DNA of 8,354 nt, from the NCBI GenBank assembly GCA_015064195.1, contig SVSO01000124.1:1-8354 (forward strand). Reading direction: 5' to 3'. Source of the stretch: Oscillospiraceae bacterium (GTDB lineage Bacteria > Bacillota_A > Clostridia > Oscillospirales > CAG-272). This document shows positions 1 through 7,321 of the stretch, one piece after another; positions within the stretch are counted from its first letter, which is position 1, and each line of letters begins with the position of its first letter. The position numbers and the translations under genes are program-made. The notes beneath the pieces are model-generated. The model did no database searches, was not told the DNA's origin, and worked only from the letters and a program-made list of their open reading frames with translations.

Positions 1-1338
<1,338 letters not shown>

Positions 1339-1390
1339 TCAGGTAGAATGTTGGAAATACAAACAATATCTCAGAATAAGTATTTATACT

Positions 1391-1419
1391 ATTATACACG
1401 ATTTTTCACAGTTTGTCAA
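1391..1419 (-). promoter_or_regulatory. guaB promoter P1, perfect sigma-A consensus
   Basis: On the minus strand TTGACA (1414-1419) and TATAAT (1391-1396) are separated by exactly 17 bp. Every hexamer base matches consensus, which fits a highly expressed housekeeping gene. The predicted start site is near 1384, giving a leader of about 67 nt before the guaB ATG at 1317. That leader shows no recognisable purine riboswitch. Confidence 0.9.
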
Positions 1420-1446
1420 TGCAATTTTTCCGACATCTTCACTCCA

Positions 1447-1477
1447 AGTATATGAAAATAATTATGCATTCTGTCAA
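1447..1477 (-). promoter_or_regulatory. possible second guaB promoter P2
   Basis: A second minus-strand TTGACA lies at 1472-1477. It can pair with TATACT at 1447-1452 (19-bp spacer) or with CATATA at 1449-1454 (17-bp spacer). Either -10 is imperfect, so this is weaker than P1. If active it would start near 1440 and give a leader of about 120 nt. Confidence 0.45.
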
Positions 1478-1511
1478 TTTATGAAAAAACACTCAAAAAC
1501 AGCACATTCTC

Positions 1512-1540
1512 TTGCAATTCCGGCGGAAATGTGGTATACT
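1512..1540 (+). promoter_or_regulatory. extended -10 sigma-A promoter for the epimerase genes
   Basis: TTGCAA (1512-1517), a 17-bp spacer, and TATACT (1535-1540), preceded directly by TGG at 1532-1534, which supplies the extended -10 TGn element. The predicted start site is near 1547, giving a short leader of about 27 nt to the ATG at 1574. It lies back to back with the guaB promoters, and its -10 is inside the dyad at 1527-1555. Confidence 0.8.
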
Positions 1541-1555
1541 TATGATACCATATTT
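1527..1555. promoter_or_regulatory. 29-bp imperfect dyad over the epimerase promoter, candidate operator
   Basis: The left arm AAATGTGGTAT (1527-1537) and right arm ATACCATATTT (1545-1555) are reverse complements at 10 of 11 positions (mismatch 1531/1551) around a 7-bp centre. The inner core is TGGTAT-N7-ATACCA. The dyad covers the -10 hexamer and the predicted start site. Because only about the right half would be transcribed, a DNA-level operator is more likely than an RNA hairpin. A repressor binding here would block the epimerase promoter; the regulator is not identifiable from this window. Confidence 0.5.
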
Positions 1556-1573
1556 TTTAAGGAGAAACTCAAA

Positions 1574-2356
1574 ATGAAATTCTGCTGCTGTATCAATCTG
1601 AATGCCCTCGACCGTCTGGAAAAGCTTCATGAGCTTGGCTACACTTGCTACGAGACGGGTCTTGCCGCGCTGGAAAATGCCGCGGAGGAGGACATCGCAA
1701 AGCTTGCCGCAAAAGCTGAAGAGCTTGGTATGCCCTGCGTATCCCACAACGGTATGTTCCCGCCGTCCGTCACCCTGCTCCGCGGCCCGGAGAGCTATCC
1801 CGAGATCACCGCGTACATGGAGAAGGTGTTCAGCAAGGCAAAGCCCCTCGGTGCCAAGGTCATCATCCTCGGCTCCGGCGGCGCAAGAAAGATCCCGGAC
1901 GGCATGACCAAGGAAGAAGCAACCGAGCGTTTTATCGCCCTCTGCCGCGACTGCATTTCGCCCTGCGCGGAGAAATACGGCCTCACCATCGGCATTGAGG
2001 AGCTTCGCGCCGCTGAGTGCAACTTCATCAACTCCTGCAAGGAAGCAATGGAGATCATCCGCGCGGTGAACAAGCCGAATATCCAACTGCTGGTTGACTA
2101 TTTCCACGCGGCTCTCGGCGGCGATACCAACGAGGAGATCGCAAGCTACGGCGATGCTATCGCTCATGTACACATCGCAAGCCCCAAGCGTAACCGTGCA
2201 TGGCCGAACGAGGAAGACTTCGAGGACGTAAAGGGCTTCTTCGCCGCACTGAAGGCTGCCGGCTACGACGGCCCTGTCTCTCTGGAAGGCAGCTGTGTGG
2301 GCGACCTCACCGAATGCCTCACCACCGCCATCGACGTGATGCAGAGAGCGCTGTAA
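1574..2356 (+). CDS. TIM-barrel sugar (phosphate) isomerase/epimerase
   Basis: A 260-residue cytosolic protein of the xylose-isomerase-like TIM-barrel superfamily (AP_endonuc_2 fold), whose members interconvert ketoses or sugar phosphates by metal-dependent proton transfer. Seen: N-terminal strand KFCCCINL; GSGGAR at residues 100-105, typical of the 'sugar phosphate isomerase/epimerase' group; and the catalytic/metal set Glu142 (IGIEELR), Asp175 (LLVDYFH, with His178), His200 (HVHIAS, with His198) and Glu238 (SLEGS). This is the pattern of tagatose/psicose 3-epimerases and hydroxypyruvate isomerases. The start is fixed by AAGGAG at 1559-1564, 9 nt before the ATG, and by the promoter just upstream; the open frame continues further upstream but without coding logic. 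No signal peptide. It is followed after 102 bp by an AGE-family epimerase, so a joint role in sugar interconversion is likely. Substrate unknown; DNA endonuclease IV activity is unlikely. Confidence 0.88.
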   Translation: MKFCCCINLNALDRLEKLHELGYTCYETGLAALENAAEEDIAKLAAKAEELGMPCVSHNGMFPPSVTLLRGPESYPEITAYMEKVFSKAKPLGAKVIILGSGGARKIPDGMTKEEATERFIALCRDCISPCAEKYGLTIGIEELRAAECNFINSCKEAMEIIRAVNKPNIQLLVDYFHAALGGDTNEEIASYGDAIAHVHIASPKRNRAWPNEEDFEDVKGFFAALKAAGYDGPVSLEGSCVGDLTECLTTAIDVMQRAL

Positions 2357-2362
2357 TCAAAC

Positions 2363-2394
2363 AATCAGGGGAAATCCATCGATTTCCCCTGATT
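2363..2394 (+). terminator. strong 14-bp hairpin between the two epimerase genes, weak U tract
   Basis: AATCAGGGGAAATC (2363-2376) and GATTTCCCCTGATT (2381-2394) are perfectly complementary around a 4-nt loop. The stem starts 7 nt after the first epimerase stop codon. Only four T residues follow before CC, so termination may be partial, or the hairpin may protect the 3' end of the upstream message. A second, weaker hairpin (ATATTG 2403-2408 with CAATAT 2414-2419) follows. No convincing separate promoter for the next gene is visible, so read-through seems needed. Confidence 0.6.
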
Positions 2395-2446
2395 TTCCAG
2401 CAATATTGTTCGTCAATATAAGTATTAATATTTCATTAAAATTCAA

Positions 2447-2451
2447 AGGAG
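2447..2451 (+). promoter_or_regulatory. ribosome binding site that sets the AGE-epimerase start
   Basis: AGGAG sits 7 nt before ATG 2459, 10 nt before ATG 2462, and only 1 nt before the in-frame GTG at 2453. The spacing favours ATG 2459 and rules out the GTG. Confidence 0.75.
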
Positions 2452-2458
2452 CGTGACC

Positions 2459-3724
2459 ATGATGAAAGAGCGCGCAATGACAGCGCTGGCTGAGATCCGG
2501 GAGAACCTGGAGCGCGGCATCATTCCCTTTTGGCTTACAAAGGGCATCGACCGCGAATTCGGCGGCTATCTGACCTGCTTCGATGAGGCGGGAAATCCCA
2601 CGGGTGACACGGACAAGTACATCGTCACCCAGACCCGCATGATCTGGGGACTTGCGGCCATGTATGAGGAATATCCCGACGAAGCACTGCGCGATGCGGC
2701 AAAACAGGGCTGGGAATTCTTCAAAAAATACTTCTGGGATCCGAAAAACGGCGGCTGGTACTGGAAGGTCGCCCGTGACGGCACCATGCTGGATGACGGC
2801 AAGGTGGTCTACGGCGAAGGCTTTGCCATCTACGCGCTGGCCATGTACGGCCGCGTGTTCGGCGATGCGGAGGCCATTTCCTATGCCGAGCGCACCTTCG
2901 ACCTTCTGCAGATCTACTGCGCGGACACCATGAACGGCGGCTATTTCGAGAATCTTGAGCCGGATTTCACGATCTCCGCCCCCGGATTTGCCGCCGGCGA
3001 CCGCAAATCGCTGGACATTCATATGCATCTGATGGAGGCGTTCACCGCGCTTTACGAAGCGACGGGCAAGGAGATCCACGCCCGCAAGCTGAAGGAATGC
3101 ATGGATCTGATCCTCACCCACATGGTGAATCACGAGCACGGATGCGCCCTCAATCAGTTCGACATCCGCTGGAATCCCATCCCCGCCATCAACATCCGCC
3201 GCACGTGGAATGCAGAACGTGCCACCGGCGAGGTCATCGAAACGCCCACGGACACCACGTCCTACGGCCATAATGTGGAGCTTGGCTGGCTGCTCACACG
3301 TGCCGCCGACCGGCTGGGAATGCCTGCGGATACGTACAATGAGATCATCAAAAAGTTCGGCGATCACTCGCTGAAATTCGGCTTCGACCACGACCTTGGC
3401 GGCGTTTATCGCGACGGTGTACACAACGGCCCGGCGCTGGTATTCGACAAGGAATGGTGGCAGAACTGCGAGGTTCTGGTGGGGTATCTTGACACCTATG
3501 CCCGCACCGGCGATGCGAAATATTTCGATGCCTTCGAGAAAACGTGGCAGTTCGACAAGGCGAATTTCATCAGCCCCGTCACCGGCGAATGGCGTCAGCT
3601 GTTAAAGCAGGACGGCACGCCCCTTGTCACCGACATCGGCAACCCGTGGAAGGCCATCTACCACACCGGCCGCGCCATGCTGGAATGCAAGCGGCGGCTG
3701 GAAGCAATCCTTCAGAACGCTTAA
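2459..3724 (+). CDS. AGE-family sugar 2-epimerase/isomerase (cellobiose 2-epimerase-like)
   Basis: A 421-residue cytosolic protein of the N-acylglucosamine 2-epimerase superfamily, an (alpha/alpha)6 barrel that epimerises or isomerises at C2 of GlcNAc, cellobiose/mannobiose or mannose. Length is normal for the family (about 390-420). Landmarks: Arg60 in TQTRMIWG; EGFAIYAL; His190 in MHLMEAFTALYE; His271 in SYGHNVELGWLL; WWQNCE at 333-338; and His402 in YHTGRAM. These match the catalytic Arg and three His of characterised cellobiose 2-epimerases. By eye the SYGHNVE and EWWQ motifs favour the cellobiose 2-epimerase branch, but GlcNAc 2-epimerase or mannose isomerase activity cannot be excluded. 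The start is chosen from the AGGAG spacing. It sits 102 bp after a TIM-barrel isomerase and is probably co-transcribed through the intervening hairpin. Its TAA overlaps the stop of the convergent gene. Confidence 0.92.
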   Translation: MMKERAMTALAEIRENLERGIIPFWLTKGIDREFGGYLTCFDEAGNPTGDTDKYIVTQTRMIWGLAAMYEEYPDEALRDAAKQGWEFFKKYFWDPKNGGWYWKVARDGTMLDDGKVVYGEGFAIYALAMYGRVFGDAEAISYAERTFDLLQIYCADTMNGGYFENLEPDFTISAPGFAAGDRKSLDIHMHLMEAFTALYEATGKEIHARKLKECMDLILTHMVNHEHGCALNQFDIRWNPIPAINIRRTWNAERATGEVIETPTDTTSYGHNVELGWLLTRAADRLGMPADTYNEIIKKFGDHSLKFGFDHDLGGVYRDGVHNGPALVFDKEWWQNCEVLVGYLDTYARTGDAKYFDAFEKTWQFDKANFISPVTGEWRQLLKQDGTPLVTDIGNPWKAIYHTGRAMLECKRRLEAILQNA

Positions 3725-4779
3725 TCCAGAATCTCCGCGAGAATTTTTTCCATATCCCGATTCATCCGATCAAAATCCATGGCGCTGATGTAGATTTTCT
3801 CCATCGCGCCGTGGATTTTTCTGATTTCGGCCAGCTTTGCCAGTGCCGCGTCGCGAAATTCACGCTCCAGCCTCGAAAGTCCGCGAAGTCGCGAGCGATC
3901 CAGTGCGGCCAATGCTTCCCTGTCCACAAACCGCGCCATGTTCAGCGGCCGTGCATCCTTCGCCGCCGTCATGCTCAAAACGGCAAGCTTCAGCCCCGGG
4001 AACATCACCCCTTCGGTCAGATCCGGCAGCAGCGGTGACGGCGCACGGTCATAATCCAGCCCCAGCGCATCGGCGGCATGAATGAGCGCGCGGAAGAGAT
4101 ACGGCAGACCGCCCGCCGCATCCACGGCAAGGCAGATCTCCCAGCCGTCCTGCGCCCCGTCGAATGTGACCTCGCCTTGCGTGGCGATGGCGGACAGCGC
4201 ACGGATGCGGCGGACGGGCGATGTGCCGACGCGAACGCGGCAGGCTTTCATCCGTTTGGTAAGCAGGCGTGTCATGGCCGCGTCCAGCTTGGATGTAAGG
4301 ATGGCTGGCGAAAGCTCGGCGAGGCGATGCTCCGCGATGATACCCGCCACTGCGAGATTTTTGTACGCCGCGTCATACAGCGCGGATTTTTTGTCAGCGA
4401 GGGCGATGATCTCCTCCCGACGCACCGTCAGTGCATCGGCCCTCCAATATGCGCCGAGATGAATGATCTCATCCGCCGCGCCGGGATATTTCGGGTCGCG
4501 GATGTGGGGCGATGTGCCGTCCAGCATGGCGACCGTTTTATCGGCGCGGGTGAGGATCACGCCGTCCAGCGAATCCGCATCGGAGGAGCAATAGAACCGC
4601 TCCGCCGTTCCGCCGGATTTCTCCCATCGCTCAGCCGCCCGTTTCATCAGCGTGCTTTTTCCGGTGCCGCTCCCGCCCTTGATGACGTAGGTTCGCGTGA
4701 AATTGCGCGGGGCAAATATATCGTCAAACCAGCTCACAAATCCCGAAGCCGAATTTGCGGCGGCGAAAAATTTCTGCAT
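3721..4779 (-). CDS. P-loop ATP-binding protein of unknown function (PRK06851-like)
   Basis: A 352-residue soluble protein resembling Firmicute 'ATPase' proteins of the PRK06851 type, whose function is not known to me. Walker A GGSGTGKST lies at residues 35-43 after ASGFVSWFDDIF and a YVIK strand. CSSDADSLDGV (64-74) and AMLDGTSPH (84-92) follow, the latter a Walker-B-like strand with Asp87, then PGAADEI. Residues 197-270 look like a second, decayed copy of the first domain in which Leu225 replaces the P-loop lysine. The C-terminal third is charged and probably helical. The start at 4779 is preferred over an in-frame ATG at 4872 because AAAGGA (4787-4792) lies 7 nt upstream and a promoter and terminator occupy the intervening bases. 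It converges on the AGE gene, with the stop codons sharing TTAA. No visible functional link to either neighbour. Confidence 0.85.
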   Translation of the reverse strand: MQKFFAAANSASGFVSWFDDIFAPRNFTRTYVIKGGSGTGKSTLMKRAAERWEKSGGTAERFYCSSDADSLDGVILTRADKTVAMLDGTSPHIRDPKYPGAADEIIHLGAYWRADALTVRREEIIALADKKSALYDAAYKNLAVAGIIAEHRLAELSPAILTSKLDAAMTRLLTKRMKACRVRVGTSPVRRIRALSAIATQGEVTFDGAQDGWEICLAVDAAGGLPYLFRALIHAADALGLDYDRAPSPLLPDLTEGVMFPGLKLAVLSMTAAKDARPLNMARFVDREALAALDRSRLRGLSRLEREFRDAALAKLAEIRKIHGAMEKIYISAMDFDRMNRDMEKILAEILD

Positions 4780-4786
4780 AAAATCG

Positions 4787-4792
4787 TCCTTT
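4787..4792 (-). promoter_or_regulatory. ribosome binding site that sets the P-loop protein start
   Basis: Minus-strand AAAGGA lies 7 nt before the ATG at 4779. No comparable site precedes the in-frame ATG at 4872, whose first codons would be the stem of the upstream gene's terminator. Confidence 0.75.
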
Positions 4793-4815
4793 CCTTGAGG
4801 AAGCTCCTCATGAAA

Positions 4816-4844
4816 AGCATATGCAATCGGCGGGATTTTGTGAA
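4816..4844 (-). promoter_or_regulatory. probable promoter of the P-loop protein gene
   Basis: Minus-strand TTCACA (4839-4844, 5/6 match) and TATGCT (4816-4821, 4/6 match) are 17 bp apart. The -35 overlaps the end of the upstream terminator's T tract by two bases. The predicted start is near 4809, leaving a leader of about 30 nt. A 15-bp dyad, TGAGGA-AGC-TCCTCA at 4796-4810 on the + strand, lies right at this start site. Confidence 0.5.
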
Positions 4845-4870
4845 AAAAAGAGGAGGCACAAGGCCTCCTC
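4843..4870 (-). terminator. intrinsic terminator of the lipoprotein operon
   Basis: Minus strand: GAGGAGGC (4863-4870), a 5-nt loop (4858-4862), GCCTCCTC (4850-4857), then seven T residues (4843-4849). The 8-bp GC-rich stem starts 4 nt after the lipoprotein stop codon. This is a classic Rho-independent terminator on the minus strand; on the plus strand the following run is only four T after AA. Confidence 0.92.
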
Positions 4871-4874
4871 AATT

Positions 4875-7307
4875 TTATCTCGATTCGTTTACATAAATGC
4901 CGGCGCGGTTTTCGATGATGTTCACCGTTTCATCGAGAGATTTCGTGCCGTCGAAGTAGGCGGCGGCTTCCTCGAGAATGATGGCCAGCAGCTTTTCATC
5001 GTTGCGCATCACCTGCGTGGTGTTGTCGATGAGATCCCGGAGCTGATCCACCTGCGCGTCGGTCAGCGGGATGGAGTACGGATCGACCCAGACGTCCACA
5101 TCCGGCACCTCCGTCTCCGGAAGCACCTCCACCTCCGGCATGACCACGATCTCCGTCTCCACCGACACGGTCTCATCGGATACAGCCACCTTTTCTGCCG
5201 ACTCGGTGACAGCGTAGGCTTCCGCCGGAACTGCGTAGCCGTAGTCAAAATCCTCCTCCTCGGGCGGCGTCATGACGATCTCAAACTGCTTCTCCAGCGC
5301 CGGGCGATAGACCGGGATGCCGTAGACGGGATAATCCCAATAGCCGTGCTCATCGTTGTAGAACGGCATCTGCGCGTCCTCGCTGATGAGCGTTTTGAGG
5401 AATTCCCACGCGCCTTCCTTGAAATCGGAGCGGCGTGCGATGGCGTATTCCGTATCGCCGGAGGACTGCATCATGGCACCGTTGCCATCCTCCACCGGGA
5501 AGCCGATGAAGTTGGGGATCGACTTGAGGGAATAATTCAGCAGCTCCTTGTAGCTGTACTGAATGTCGTAGAGATACCACTGGGCGAGGAGAACTCTGTC
5601 TTCGATGAAGCGGTTGTTCAGCTCCTCGTAGAATTCCGGCGTGTAATCCTCATCTTCCATGGTATTCCAGTAATAATCCTCCGGCATGGATTTTGCGAAT
5701 TCCAGCAGCTGACGGAATGCGTCGGAATCAAAATGCGTCTCGCCGGTATTTTTGTCGATGAACTGATCGCGGGAGAACAGGATGGACTGACGCAGGAAGG
5801 ATTCCCGGTTGAATTCGATGTCGAACATCTGCATATCCGGATGCGCTTTCGCAAATGCGAGGAATTCGTCCATATTCCAGCCGTCCATACCTTCGGTCAG
5901 CGATTCTTTCGCGGCGAAGGTGGTGATCTGCACAGCGGTGACGAGAGACAGCAGCTCGCCGTCGTATTCGTAGGCCTTGAAAATGCTCTCCACATATTCG
6001 GAGCGGTCGAAGTCCTCGTCCGCATCCATCAGCTCATAAAGATTTGCGAAAATGCCCTTGGAAGCGTAAACGTCATAGGGCGACTGGCTGTTCATCAGGA
6101 AAATATCGGGAATATTGCCGGAAATGATGTCGGAATTGAGCTTTTCCGTGCCGGCGTTGTAGTTGTCATCGTTGTTGTAGCGGGAATAATCGTCCACCGT
6201 GATGCGGTATTCGTCGTTTGATTTGTTGAAGGCGATGACCTTTGCCCGCAGATCGTAGGGGACATATGCCGCCGCCAGCCGCAGGAGCTTCTTCTCCACC
6301 ACTTCCTCATCCGGCACGCGGTCGAGGAACATGAACTCGGTCTGATTGCGGCCGTTTAAATAGGTGCGGGTTGTCATGAAGAACCGGTCACTGCTGATGG
6401 GCAGGATGTTGCGCAGATCGTTGGTGTTGATGTCGGAGTTGATGAAGTTGAGCACCTCCACCATATTCTCCGCATCGCCGAAGGTGACGCCCCAGAGACT
6501 GCTCCGGTCATTGTAATAATAATCGTAGCCCGGGCCGAGAATGAGGCTGTACACGTGATCGCTGGAAATGTCCAGCTCGTCGCCAAGCTCACCGGTGGCA
6601 TAATCGAATTCCACCAGCTTCACGCCGGAGGATTCCTCGCTGTATGTCCACATCTGCAGATACAGCTTGTCGCCGATCTTCTGCATTCCCTCGATCTGAG
6701 CCTCATCATAATCGTAATCAAGCGGCACATCGTGCATTTGGCCGTCGGGCGTGACGATGCGCATTCCGTTCCACGAAACGAGAATGAGCGATCCGTCAGG
6801 CGCGGATTTCATCGTGTAGATGTAAAATTCCTCACCGGTCTCCTCATCGATCATGGAGCCGAGATCGATATCCTCCGACACGCCGTTTTGGATCCGCTGC
6901 AGCTCCACGGAATGGGTATAGCCCTCGCCGTAGGTGTAGTGGTCGATCATGATGTAGAGCGTTCCATCGTCGCCCACCGTGAAATTGTTCACGCTGGAGC
7001 TGCCGTTTTCCGGCTGCGGGAAATTGAGGTCGATGGGCTCGCCGAACTTGCCGGTATTAAGGTCGAGATCGACGATGAAATATTGGTACGCGCGGGATTC
7101 GTCCCGGACATACATCATCATATACAGGGTGTCGCCGACCTGCTCGTAGCGATTGATGTTAAAATCCGAGCCGAGGAATTCCGGCACTTCGATCTTGGTC
7201 TCGCGGAACACATTGGTGGGCTTTTCGGGTTTTGCCTCACCGCAGGACGGCAGAAGGCAGATGACCATAAACGCCGCTAAAATGAGGGAAAGAATGCGAA
7301 TTTTCAT
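4875..7307 (-). CDS. lipoprotein: N-terminal propeller-like domain fused to family 1 solute-binding domain
   Basis: An 810-residue predicted surface lipoprotein. Residues 1-22 form a lipoprotein signal with lipobox LPSC (Cys22). Residues about 45-335 are beta-rich with recurring DGTLYIM, DGSLILV and GDKLYLQ strands, suggesting a beta-propeller-like sensor or binding domain (inference). Residues about 340-800 match the bacterial extracellular solute-binding family 1 fold: NIPDIFLMN near 398-406, WNMDEFLAFAKAHP, EGAWEFLKTLISEDAQ, and a typical C-terminus LLAIILEEAAAYFDGTKS..DETVNIIENR. Ordinary family 1 binding proteins are about 400-550 residues, so the N-terminal half is extra. Residues 681-741 are an acidic Val/Glu/Pro-rich insertion. 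The ATG overlaps the TGA of the upstream MacB-like gene (ATGA), with GAGGAG 8 nt upstream, so the two are translationally coupled. No sugar-ABC permease or ATPase follows; a terminator does. Carbohydrate binding is the usual role of the family, but the ligand is unknown. Confidence 0.88.
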   Translation of the reverse strand: MKIRILSLILAAFMVICLLPSCGEAKPEKPTNVFRETKIEVPEFLGSDFNINRYEQVGDTLYMMMYVRDESRAYQYFIVDLDLNTGKFGEPIDLNFPQPENGSSSVNNFTVGDDGTLYIMIDHYTYGEGYTHSVELQRIQNGVSEDIDLGSMIDEETGEEFYIYTMKSAPDGSLILVSWNGMRIVTPDGQMHDVPLDYDYDEAQIEGMQKIGDKLYLQMWTYSEESSGVKLVEFDYATGELGDELDISSDHVYSLILGPGYDYYYNDRSSLWGVTFGDAENMVEVLNFINSDINTNDLRNILPISSDRFFMTTRTYLNGRNQTEFMFLDRVPDEEVVEKKLLRLAAAYVPYDLRAKVIAFNKSNDEYRITVDDYSRYNNDDNYNAGTEKLNSDIISGNIPDIFLMNSQSPYDVYASKGIFANLYELMDADEDFDRSEYVESIFKAYEYDGELLSLVTAVQITTFAAKESLTEGMDGWNMDEFLAFAKAHPDMQMFDIEFNRESFLRQSILFSRDQFIDKNTGETHFDSDAFRQLLEFAKSMPEDYYWNTMEDEDYTPEFYEELNNRFIEDRVLLAQWYLYDIQYSYKELLNYSLKSIPNFIGFPVEDGNGAMMQSSGDTEYAIARRSDFKEGAWEFLKTLISEDAQMPFYNDEHGYWDYPVYGIPVYRPALEKQFEIVMTPPEEEDFDYGYAVPAEAYAVTESAEKVAVSDETVSVETEIVVMPEVEVLPETEVPDVDVWVDPYSIPLTDAQVDQLRDLIDNTTQVMRNDEKLLAIILEEAAAYFDGTKSLDETVNIIENRAGIYVNESR
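5085..5267 (-). other. Val/Glu/Pro-rich low-complexity insertion within the binding protein
   Basis: Encodes residues about 681-741 of the lipoprotein. It is dominated by Val, Glu, Pro, Thr and Asp, with recurring units such as EVEV, ETEV and VETEIVVMPE. The DNA is an imperfect GAG-rich trinucleotide/hexanucleotide repeat, reading as CTCC-rich on the plus strand. It sits between the last recognisable binding-domain strand and the conserved C-terminal helices, where a flexible or surface-exposed loop could be tolerated. Confidence 0.7.
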
Positions 7308-7321
7308 GCAGATTGCTCCTC
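7304..7321 (-). promoter_or_regulatory. ATGA translational-coupling junction with internal ribosome binding site
   Basis: The MacB-like gene stop (TGA, 7304-7306) and the lipoprotein start (ATG, 7305-7307) share two bases. The lipoprotein's GAGGAG (7316-7321) lies within the last codons of the upstream gene, 8 nt from the ATG. This implies one mRNA and matched synthesis of the two proteins. Confidence 0.85.

Noticed and set aside
2453..2458. GTG start for the AGE-family gene
   Set aside because: The ribosome binding site would be only 1 nt away; ATG 2459 has the ideal 7-nt spacing.
2357..3424. Minus-strand open frame (355 codons) opposite the AGE gene
   Set aside because: The opposite strand carries a clear AGE enzyme with conserved catalytic residues; the antisense frame has no start signal or motif.
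4780..4872. 31-codon N-terminal extension of the P-loop protein
   Set aside because: The extension translates the upstream terminator stem and promoter, has no ribosome binding site, and does not resemble the family N-terminus.
4821..6221. Long plus-strand open frame (466 codons) opposite the lipoprotein gene
   Set aside because: It is the complement of a well-supported lipoprotein gene, lacks a ribosome binding site and family motifs, and its His/Arg/Val-rich composition is typical of antisense frames in GC-rich genes.
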